From the NCBI RefSeq assembly GCF_024505145.1, contig NZ_JANIAA010000004.1:1-64000 (forward strand): a stretch of DNA of 64,000 nucleotides, given 5' to 3'. Below, piece by piece: positions 57,664 through 64,000 of this stretch. The notes beneath the pieces were generated by a model. The model saw nothing but the letters and a program-made list of their open reading frames with translations. It did no database searches and was not told where the DNA came from. Source of the stretch: Streptomyces rugosispiralis (lineage in GTDB: Bacteria > Actinomycetota > Actinomycetes > Streptomycetales > Streptomycetaceae). The translations under genes were made by a program, and so were the position numbers. The number at the start of each line of letters is the position of its first letter. Within the stretch, counting starts at the first letter, position 1.

Positions 57664-58092
57664 CTACTCGGCCCGTGACTCCGGCAGCAGCTCCCGGATG
57701 TCGTTCGGCAGCACGGAGTACAGCTTCTCCATCAGCTCCGGGTCCACGGCCGAGTCCAGCACCTCGAAGAAGGCGGCCGCCTCGCGCAGCGCCTCCTCCT
57801 CGGTGTGCTCGGTCCGCCAGGCGATGCGGCCCGCGAAACCGGTGAGGTCGAACCGCTCGCCGTGGTCCCGCCGGTACGCCCGCTCCTCGGGTGAGCCCTC
57901 GTGGGACGCGGCGACGCGCCGCAGCGGCTCGGCCGCCTCCTGCGGCAGTTGGGCCGCCATATGGTCCGCCAGCCCGTCCGGAATGCGCTCGGCGAGCGTT
58001 TCGAGCGTCGCCCGTACCGCCCGCTCGGCGGACTGCCGGTCGGGGAGCTGGGCCCGGGCCTGGACCAGGCCCGTCATTTCTTCGTAGCGCAT
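57664..58092 (-). CDS. DUF2267 protein
   Basis: 142-residue helical protein. The family pattern is visible: ERAVRATLETLAERIPDGLADHMAAQLPQE in the first half and EEALREAAAFFEVLDSAVDP with LYSVLPNDIRELLP in the second, two copies of the DUF2267 helical unit. DUF2267 proteins are small, soluble and often linked to stress or membrane-lipid genes; biochemical function is unknown. A short gap separates it from the HxlR gene upstream on the same strand. Confidence 0.9.
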   Translation of the reverse strand: MRYEEMTGLVQARAQLPDRQSAERAVRATLETLAERIPDGLADHMAAQLPQEAAEPLRRVAASHEGSPEERAYRRDHGERFDLTGFAGRIAWRTEHTEEEALREAAAFFEVLDSAVDPELMEKLYSVLPNDIRELLPESRAE

Positions 58093-58152
58093 GGTCGGCG
58101 CTCCTCGTGGTCGGATGCCCGGCTGCTGTGCCGAGTGCCCCGTGCCATGCGC

Positions 58153-58698
58153 TCAAACCGCCGCCGCGCGCCCGGCCTCCGGGGTGTCCTCCCGCCCGTC
58201 CTCCCGCCCGGAGAGCAGCGGGCCGAGCACCCGGGTGCCGGGGCCGGTGCGCCCGCCGGGGCCCGGGAGCTGGGTGGTGTTGCCGACCGTCAGGGGCTCC
58301 CCGCAGTGGGCGCACGCGGACACCGGCGTGGTGTCCCGCCCGCAGCCGAGGTGGCGGATCCGGGCCGGGGGCCCGGCGGGGCCCGCGTACCAGCGGTCGC
58401 CCCACTCCATCAGCGCCAGCAGCACCGGATAGAGCTCCTCGCCCTTGCGAGTGGCGCGATAGTGCTCACGCGGTGGCCGCTCCTGGTATCGCTCCCGGAC
58501 CAGCACCCCTTCTTCGACCAGCCGGGACAGCCGCGCGGCCAGGACCTTGCGCGATATGCCCAGGTCATGGGCGAGAGCGTCGAAGCGGGTGACCCCGGTG
58601 AGCACATCCCGCATGATCAGCGCCGTCCAGGCGTCGCCGAAGAGATCGGTGGCGCGGGCGATCGAACAGGCCACATCGGCGAGCGGAGTGCGGGTCAT
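58153..58698 (-). CDS. HxlR-family regulator with Cys-rich tail
   Basis: 181 residues. The winged helix is of the HxlR type: CSIARATDLFGDAWTALIMRD, FDALAHDLGISRKVLAARLS, RLVEEGVLVRERYQERPPRE and YRATRKGEELYPVLLALMEW. After it comes a segment with CGRDTTPVSACAHCGEPL, whose three or four Cys could bind zinc, then a low-complexity tail. HxlR proteins respond to aldehydes, redox stress or metabolites. Divergent from the methyltransferase, with paired palindromes between, so it probably represses both. Confidence 0.9.
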   Translation of the reverse strand: MTRTPLADVACSIARATDLFGDAWTALIMRDVLTGVTRFDALAHDLGISRKVLAARLSRLVEEGVLVRERYQERPPREHYRATRKGEELYPVLLALMEWGDRWYAGPAGPPARIRHLGCGRDTTPVSACAHCGEPLTVGNTTQLPGPGGRTGPGTRVLGPLLSGREDGREDTPEAGRAAAV

Positions 58699-58714
58699 GA
58701 CACGACCCTACCCG

Positions 58715-58759
58715 AGTTCCCCGAGGGAACTTAAGGGTGTTAGGTTTCCTCGGGGAACC
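58715..58759. promoter_or_regulatory. Paired HxlR operator candidates
   Basis: AGTTCCCCGAGGGAACT (58715-58731) is a near-perfect palindrome, and GGTTTCCTCGGGGAACC (58743-58759) a related 17-mer whose centre is 28 bp away. They share the TTCC-CGGGGAAC arms. The positions, between the divergent HxlR and methyltransferase genes, are right for autoregulation. Confidence 0.65.
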
Positions 58760-58830
58760 GGGCGAGCCCGCCCGAACCGCCCCAGGCACCGGTGAATCCG
58801 CGAATCCGCGCACCCGTGAGGGAGAAGACG

Positions 58831-59601
58831 ATGGCCGCCGCCCCGCACATCGAACTGGACTCACGGTCGCCCGAGGCCGTCGACGGCCGTCAGATCAGGG
58901 CCGTCACCTTCCAGGACAGCCGACTCGAGTACGTCCGCACCACGCTCAAGAGCGTGGACCTCTCCGCGTCCGGAAGCCGCGCCGTGGTCGTGGGCAGCGG
59001 CCGCGGGCTGCTGGCCCGCGGGCTGGCCGGTCTCGGCTTCGACGTCGTCGCCGTCGACCCCTCCGCCACCGCGACCGAGATGGCGCGCGAGGCGGGCGAG
59101 CGCGAGCACCCCGGAATCGACTACCGCACCGCGCCCGCCGAGCGACTCGGCCTCGCCGACGGCGCGTTCGACCTCGCCTACTACGCCGACACCTTCGAGA
59201 TCACCCCGGATCTCGACCGGGTGCTGGCGGAGGCCGCCCGGGTGCTGCGGCCCGGCGGGGTGCTGATCTACGACACCGTCAACCGCACCCTGCTCGCCCG
59301 GGTGATCTACCTCGGCGCCTTCCAGCGCGTCCCGATGACCCGGATCATGCCCGCCGGCCGCTACACGGCGGCCCGGCTGCGCACCCCCGCCGAGCTGACC
59401 GCCGCCCTGGAGCGGCAGGGGCTGCGCAACGAGGACATCTGCGACTTCAAGCCCAAGGACCCGCGCAGCCTGGTCAAGGCCACCATGGCGCGCCGCCGGG
59501 GGCGGATCACCGATGAGCAGATCCCGCCGATCGTCGACTTCGTCCTCGCCCCGGACGCCCGGCCGCTGGTCACCTACCTCGGCTACGCCCGTAAGGGCTG
59601 A
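58831..59601 (+). CDS. Class I SAM-dependent methyltransferase
   Basis: 256 residues from ATG 58831 (GGGAGAAG upstream). SAM-binding motif I is AVVVGSGRGLLARGLAGLGF (G-x-G-x-G), the acidic residue is in VVAVDPSATA, motif II is FDLAYYADTFE, and VLRPGGVLIYDTVNRT follows. It resembles the UbiG-like quinone/small-molecule O-methyltransferase group. A longer frame upstream is possible but unlikely. Regulated, by position, by the divergent HxlR protein. The substrate is unknown. Confidence 0.92.
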   Translation: MAAAPHIELDSRSPEAVDGRQIRAVTFQDSRLEYVRTTLKSVDLSASGSRAVVVGSGRGLLARGLAGLGFDVVAVDPSATATEMAREAGEREHPGIDYRTAPAERLGLADGAFDLAYYADTFEITPDLDRVLAEAARVLRPGGVLIYDTVNRTLLARVIYLGAFQRVPMTRIMPAGRYTAARLRTPAELTAALERQGLRNEDICDFKPKDPRSLVKATMARRRGRITDEQIPPIVDFVLAPDARPLVTYLGYARKG

Positions 59602-59651
59602 GCGGCGAGCCCGGCACCCGGCCCCGGCCGCGTGGGCGCACACTGGGCACC

Positions 59652-60155
59652 GTGACTCGTCAGCGCAGCGCCGGACTCCTGCTGTACCGGGGGGTGAGCC
59701 CGGCCGTTGAGGTTCTGCTCGCCCATATGGGCGGCCCGTTCTGGGCCGCCAAGGACGCGGGCGCCTGGACGGTGCCCAAGGGGGAGTACGACGAGGACGA
59801 GACCCCGGAGGCCGCCGCGCGCCGGGAGTTCCAGGAGGAGCTGGGCATGCCCCCGCCCGGCGGGGAGCCGGTTCCGCTCGGCTCCGTGACCCAGACCGGG
59901 GGCAAGCTGGTCATCGCCTGGGCGCTGGAGGGCGATCTCGACCCGGCGGGCATCACCCCCGGCACCTTCGCCATGGAGTGGCCGAAGGGCTCCGGCCGGA
60001 TGCGGGAGTTCCCCGAGATCGACCGGGTCGCCTGGTTCGGCCTGGACGAGGCCCGCCGGAAGATGGTGGCGAAGCAGCGGGTGTTCCTGGACCGGCTGGA
60101 GGAGCTCCTCCACGGCGCGGAGGGCGCGGAGGGCGCGGGCCCCGGCGGCGAATGA
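59652..60155 (+). CDS. NUDIX hydrolase
   Basis: 167 residues from GTG 59652. The NUDIX box is G-x5-E-x7-RE-x2-EE-x-G: GEYDEDETPEAAARREFQEELG. The N-terminus is RSAGLLLYRGVSPAVEVLLAHMGGPFW. It belongs to the predicted NTP pyrophosphohydrolase group found in many actinobacteria, hydrolysing nucleoside diphosphates linked to another moiety. Convergent with the GH2 gene. Confidence 0.93.
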   Translation: MTRQRSAGLLLYRGVSPAVEVLLAHMGGPFWAAKDAGAWTVPKGEYDEDETPEAAARREFQEELGMPPPGGEPVPLGSVTQTGGKLVIAWALEGDLDPAGITPGTFAMEWPKGSGRMREFPEIDRVAWFGLDEARRKMVAKQRVFLDRLEELLHGAEGAEGAGPGGE

Positions 60156-60183
60156 CCGGGACCCGCGCCTGCCAGATGTCCTG

Positions 60184-63100
60184 TCACTCCGTTCCGCAGC
60201 GCACCGTGGCCGCCGCCCAGTCGGCGTGGTCATGCGCGTTGCCGTCGCCGCCGTCGGTGACCCGCAGCCGGAGCCGCTGGGCGCCCTCCACCCGGGCCTC
60301 CACCGGTACGGCCGCGTCCGAGCCGCGCACCGTCTCACCCCGGTACACCCGCTCGCCGTCGGCGTAGACCTCGAAGACGACGCTGCCGTCGGCCCCCACC
60401 TCGTCGTCCAGGCCGGTCCGCGCGGTGAACGTCGAGCAGTTGCCGCCCAGGAACACCTCGACCGTGGAGTCGGCGTGGGTGCCGAGGCCGCGCTCATAGG
60501 CCGTGCCGTCGATGGTGAGGGTCTTGCCGTCGCCCGGTGCGGCCTCGCCGTTGCTGCGGTCGCGTTCGACCGGGCCCCAGCCGTTGTCCGCGGTGATGAA
60601 GTCGAGCGAGGACACCGCCGCCTCACCGTGCGGTGGCGGAGGCGTGCCCTCGAGCTCGGCCGACGCCGAGCCGCTCACCCGCGCGCCACCGGCCGAGGTC
60701 GCGCGCACATCGGCCACGGCGGGCCGCGGACCGTCCGGGCTGCCCTCCCCACGGCTGATCGTGGTCCGTACGGTCGCGGTCCGGCCCGCCGCGAGATCGC
60801 CGAGGTCGAAGGTGCCGGGCTCGGCGGTCCACCCCTCGGGCAGGCCGAAGGAGGCCGTGACATCGCGCAGCGGGGTGTCGCAGGGGTTGGTGACGGTCAG
60901 CTCGGCCGGGGTGGAGCCGCCCGCCGGCACCGTGGTGCCGGTGGCGGTGAGCTTCGCCTCGGGGGCGCAGACCACCGGGCCGCGCGGGGTGCCGGTGCGG
61001 GCCTCGGCGCCGGTCAGCGGGCGCAGCCGCAGGGTGTAGGCGTACTCCTTGGCGGGCCGCACCTGGTACTCGGGCAGCACGGTGTGGAACGTCTCGCTCA
61101 CCCCGCTCACCGCGTGGTCCAGGTGCAGGGTGTTGCCTCCCGGGTCCTTGCGGAGGGCGAACGGGTAGGCGGCGCGGTCGATCCCGGTGTAGGGGGTCAC
61201 CCCGGCCGAGAAGTCGCCGGACACCAGGAGCCCGCCGCCGCCGTCGGACAGCGAGGCCCAGCGGACGTCCTCGTGGTTCCCGTAGTCCTGCGGCTTGGTG
61301 TATCCGGCGAATTGCTCGTCCACGTCCGTGGAGTACACCCCCACGGGGGCGCCGTCCTTACGGTCGTTGTAGTTCTCCTGCGGCCCGCGCCCGTACCAGC
61401 TGAACCGGTCGTAGCGGTCGGGTATGCGCAGCGAGAGCCCGATACGGGGCAGATAGGGCACCTTGCGCGCGGCGCCCCGGGCCTCCACGCGGTGGTCGAG
61501 GCGCAGCTCCCCGGTGCCGCTGACGGTGTACCGCAGGGTCTGGGCGAACGAGGAGTCCTGCACGCCGGGCGCGGCGGCCGAGGAGGCCACGGTGACGACG
61601 ACCTCGCCGTTCCGCTCGTCCACCGTGACCTTGCCCGGCTTCGTGCGCAGCCGGTCCAGGCCCGCCTCGCGCCAGGGCCCTTCCTCGGAGCCGATCTCAT
61701 TGCTGACCGGGGCGCGCCAGGCGTCCAGCTCGGGGCCGGAGCCGAGCAGTTCCCGGCCACCGGACTTCATGGAGACGAGCTCGCCGCCGGCCCGGTCGAA
61801 GCCGTACGAGAAGCCGTCGCCGGTGACCGTAAGGCGGTCACCGGAGGTGGTGGCCTTCACCTTCCCCGGTGCCCGCGCGGGTGTCGTGCCCGCGAGTTGG
61901 CGGCCGCCGATGTCGAACTGCTCGACGGCCACCCGGTGTCCGGCCTTCGCCCAGGCCGTGTCCGCCACCTGCACCGCTTCCACGGTCAGCTGCCGGTCGG
62001 TGTCCCGGCGGTTGGCGGGTGGCTTGGGCAGCTGGAGGGTGCTGCGCTCGCCGGGGGCGAGGCCGAGGCCGCGGCTGCCCTGGGCGAGGGTGCGGGCGCC
62101 CTCGGTGAGGCGCCAGCGCAGCCGGAGGTCGCCGGTGCCGGTGAAGGACCGCTCGTTGCGCACCTCGATCCGCCCCGCGCGGGCCTCCTCGCCGGAGATC
62201 CGGATCGGTGCGTGGACGGCCGCCATGGTGCGGGCCTCGGGCTGGACGGTGCGGTCGGAGGAGACCACCCCGTCGACCCCGCCGGTCCCGGCGCCGTAGG
62301 ACAGGAAGTCCCCCTTACGGTCGAGCCGGTCGAAGTCGAGCGCGAGCACCGCGTCCGCGCTGGGGTCGGCGGCGAGCTGATCGGGGCTGAGCGCCTGGTG
62401 GTAGACGCGGACCTGGTCGACGGTGCCGTGTGCCATCCGGGTGCGGATGTTCTCCTGGTCGGTCTCCGGGTTGCGGCCGATGTTCACCGGCTGCGCGGAG
62501 TAGCCGACGGAGCCGGTCCAGCCGGCCGAGGCGATCTGCTTCCCGTCGACGAGCAGCCGGAGCGTCCGGCCGTCGAAGGTGGCGGAGACGCGATGCCATG
62601 AGCCGTACCAGCCGCCGGGGACGTCGGCCGCGACGGTGTGCCAGTCCCCGTCGCCGTAGACGAAGAACTCCAGGGTGTCCTTGTCGCGCATCTTCAAGGC
62701 ATAGCTGTGGTCACCCTTGGCGATCATGGTGAAGGAGCCGGTCCAGTCGGCGGGTTTCACCCAGGCGTCCAGGGTGAGCGCGTCCGACACCGCGTCCAGC
62801 TTCGGATCGCGGTAGACCTCCACGAAGTCGTCGAGACCGGACAGCTCAAGCGCCTTGCCCTGGTGTCCCGCCACCAGACCGGGCTTTCCGGAGACGTACG
62901 ACAGGATGTCGTTGCCGGAGGTGTCGGGGGTGGTGAGCAGCGGCTGGGTGATGTTCTGCTCCGCCCAGTCCCAGATGTAGCCGCCCTGGACCTGGGGGTA
63001 CTTCCGCACCACGTCCCAGAACTCCCGGAAGTTGCCGAGCGAGTTGCCCATGGCGTGGGCGTACTCGCCCATGATGATCGGTTTGGTGGTGGCCTTCGCC

Positions 63101-64000
63101 TTCTCCTCCAGGCCCGAGGGGGAGGGGTAGCGCGGGCCCCAGACATCGGCGAACGGGGCGTCGCCGTCCGGGCTGTTGGGCTGGTGGTAGACCGGCCGGG
63201 CCGGGTCCTCGCGGTCCAGGAAGTCGGCCATCGCGTAGTGGGCCTTGCCCAGTCCGGCCTCGTTGCCGGTGTCCCACATCAGCACGCTGGGGTGGTTCTT
63301 GTCGCGTTCGTACATCGCGGTGAGGCGGTCCATGAACGCCGCCTGCCACTCGGGCCGTTCGGCCAGGCAGTCGTTTGGGCACGCGTCGTGGTGATGGGTC
63401 TCGATGTCCACCTCGTCGTCGATCCACAGACCGCGCGCGTCGGCCAGGTCGTAGAGGTACGGATCCGAGGGGTAGTGCGAGGTGCGCACGGAGTTGATGT
63501 TGAGCTGCTTCATCAGCGACACGTCCGAGGCGGTGCGCTCACGGGTGGCGTGGCGGCCGGTGTCGGGGTCGGTCTCGGAGCGGTTGACGCCCTTGACGAG
63601 GATGCGTTTCCCGTTGACGAGGAGCTGTCTGTCCTTGATCTCGAGCTCGCGGAAGCCGACGGGCTGGGCGGTGGTGTGGGTGACCGAGCCGTCGGCGCCG
63701 GTGAGCCGGACGACGAGGGTGTAGAGGTGCGGCGTCTCATCGGTCCACTTGGCCGGGTTGGCCACATCGGCGGTGAGGGTGGTGGAGCCACCGCCGCCGC
63801 GCACCGTTCCCGACATCGTTGTCACCCTGCGCCCGCGCTCGTCGTAGAGGGTGCCGAGGACCTTACGGTCGTCCGAGGCGCGCTCCGGGCCCTTGGCGGC
63901 CACCTCGACCTCGGCGGTCAGCCGGGCGTCGCGGTACCGGCCGTCCAGATCGGTCTTGACGGTGATGTCCCGCAGATATTCGGCCGGTGTGGAGTACAGC
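60184..64000 (-). CDS. GH2 beta-galactosidase-like enzyme, N-terminus beyond window
   Basis: At least 1,271 residues; the gene continues past the right edge in frame. The start of the visible part, EYLRDITVKTDLDGRYRDARL, is the end of the GH2 sugar-binding domain. The catalytic TIM barrel has acid/base Glu in MWDTGNEAGLG (about visible residue 247) and nucleophile Glu in IIMGEYAHAMGNS (about 312). A LamG-type concanavalin domain is inserted at about 375-545, then the beta-galactosidase small-chain domain (GFSYGFDRAGGELVSM), a NEW3 domain and a C-terminal NPCBM-like domain (LGTHADSTVEVFLGGNCSTF). Likely secreted enzyme acting on beta-linked polysaccharides; specificity is unknown. Confidence 0.92.
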   Translation of the reverse strand, partial: LYSTPAEYLRDITVKTDLDGRYRDARLTAEVEVAAKGPERASDDRKVLGTLYDERGRRVTTMSGTVRGGGGSTTLTADVANPAKWTDETPHLYTLVVRLTGADGSVTHTTAQPVGFRELEIKDRQLLVNGKRILVKGVNRSETDPDTGRHATRERTASDVSLMKQLNINSVRTSHYPSDPYLYDLADARGLWIDDEVDIETHHHDACPNDCLAERPEWQAAFMDRLTAMYERDKNHPSVLMWDTGNEAGLGKAHYAMADFLDREDPARPVYHQPNSPDGDAPFADVWGPRYPSPSGLEEKAKATTKPIIMGEYAHAMGNSLGNFREFWDVVRKYPQVQGGYIWDWAEQNITQPLLTTPDTSGNDILSYVSGKPGLVAGHQGKALELSGLDDFVEVYRDPKLDAVSDALTLDAWVKPADWTGSFTMIAKGDHSYALKMRDKDTLEFFVYGDGDWHTVAADVPGGWYGSWHRVSATFDGRTLRLLVDGKQIASAGWTGSVGYSAQPVNIGRNPETDQENIRTRMAHGTVDQVRVYHQALSPDQLAADPSADAVLALDFDRLDRKGDFLSYGAGTGGVDGVVSSDRTVQPEARTMAAVHAPIRISGEEARAGRIEVRNERSFTGTGDLRLRWRLTEGARTLAQGSRGLGLAPGERSTLQLPKPPANRRDTDRQLTVEAVQVADTAWAKAGHRVAVEQFDIGGRQLAGTTPARAPGKVKATTSGDRLTVTGDGFSYGFDRAGGELVSMKSGGRELLGSGPELDAWRAPVSNEIGSEEGPWREAGLDRLRTKPGKVTVDERNGEVVVTVASSAAAPGVQDSSFAQTLRYTVSGTGELRLDHRVEARGAARKVPYLPRIGLSLRIPDRYDRFSWYGRGPQENYNDRKDGAPVGVYSTDVDEQFAGYTKPQDYGNHEDVRWASLSDGGGGLLVSGDFSAGVTPYTGIDRAAYPFALRKDPGGNTLHLDHAVSGVSETFHTVLPEYQVRPAKEYAYTLRLRPLTGAEARTGTPRGPVVCAPEAKLTATGTTVPAGGSTPAELTVTNPCDTPLRDVTASFGLPEGWTAEPGTFDLGDLAAGRTATVRTTISRGEGSPDGPRPAVADVRATSAGGARVSGSASAELEGTPPPPHGEAAVSSLDFITADNGWGPVERDRSNGEAAPGDGKTLTIDGTAYERGLGTHADSTVEVFLGGNCSTFTARTGLDDEVGADGSVVFEVYADGERVYRGETVRGSDAAVPVEARVEGAQRLRLRVTDGGDGNAHDHADWAAATVRCGTE

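Noticed and set aside
60226..62601. 791-codon open frame opposite the GH2 gene
   Set aside because: Antisense to an obvious GH2 enzyme; no start context and no motif.

Overview
The window is high-GC actinobacterial chromosome and almost certainly Streptomyces. The signs are the XRE/DUF397/ATP-binding triad, a ScbR/AfsA-type gamma-butyrolactone locus, an AfsR/SARP regulator, a SigB/SigF-family sigma factor, frequent GTG starts with GTGA/ATGA/TGATG overlaps, and intergenic hairpin repeats with the CCCCCAGCTACCGCTGGGAG core. I see no rRNA or tRNA genes, CRISPR array, prophage or complete insertion sequence. All functions are assigned by reading motifs; no database search was run.

Layout 1-15 kb. 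A WhiJ/AbaA-like regulatory triad (partial ATP-binding protein, XRE/DUF5753, DUF397) is followed by an NmrA-like reductase/SnoaL-like pair opposite a TetR gene, with two operator-like palindromes between. Then come a metacaspase-like peptidase, a PAS-GAF-PP2C (SpoIIE-type) phosphatase, an exported asparaginase, a GlxA-type regulator, a divergent NHEJ-type pair (LigD-like primase-polymerase and ATP-dependent ligase, with no Ku here), a hydrolase, a SigB-like sigma factor, an HhH-GPD protein, an esterase and a very proline-rich small protein.

Layout 15-30 kb. A DeoR regulator, a PdxA2-like dehydrogenase and a DUF1537 acid-sugar kinase face a complete Dpp/Opp-type ABC importer, an aldo/keto reductase, a cytoplasmic sialidase-fold protein and an SDR; together they look like a four-carbon acid-sugar catabolic locus that ends in DHAP. 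Next is a gamma-butyrolactone signalling locus: ScbR-type receptor, divergent AfsA-type synthase and a HAD phosphatase that could supply the poorly defined dephosphorylation step.

Layout 30-43 kb. A minus-strand locus encodes a six-helix membrane protein with two widely spaced histidine pairs (cytochrome b/ferric-reductase-like), a NuoF-like flavin/FeS protein fused to a ferredoxin domain, an SCO0930-type lipoprotein with duplicated Cys-containing repeats, and a Met/His-rich lipoprotein. I read it as a membrane electron-transfer module and the best candidate for an undescribed system. It is followed by a PucR-type regulator, a MITE-like element that touches the stop codon of a sigma-factor gene, an operon of DUF4142, DUF1996 and zinc-finger ECF sigma genes, and an AfsR-like regulator.

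Layout 43-64 kb. An ECF sigma gene precedes a sugar-uptake operon (DeoR-HTH/LacI-sensor hybrid regulator, solute-binding protein, two permeases, 2-hydroxyacid dehydrogenase, DUF2264 protein, TIM-barrel isomerase). A 25-bp tandem array, a second copy of the lipoprotein family, phenylacetate-CoA ligase, OlsB/OlsA-like acyltransferases (ornithine lipid), peptide deformylase, a DUF2267 protein, an HxlR regulator divergent from a methyltransferase, a NUDIX hydrolase and the 3' part of a large GH2 beta-galactosidase-like gene complete the window. Intergenic space is rich in inverted-repeat elements, including 79 nt that are identical in inverted copies 32 kb apart.
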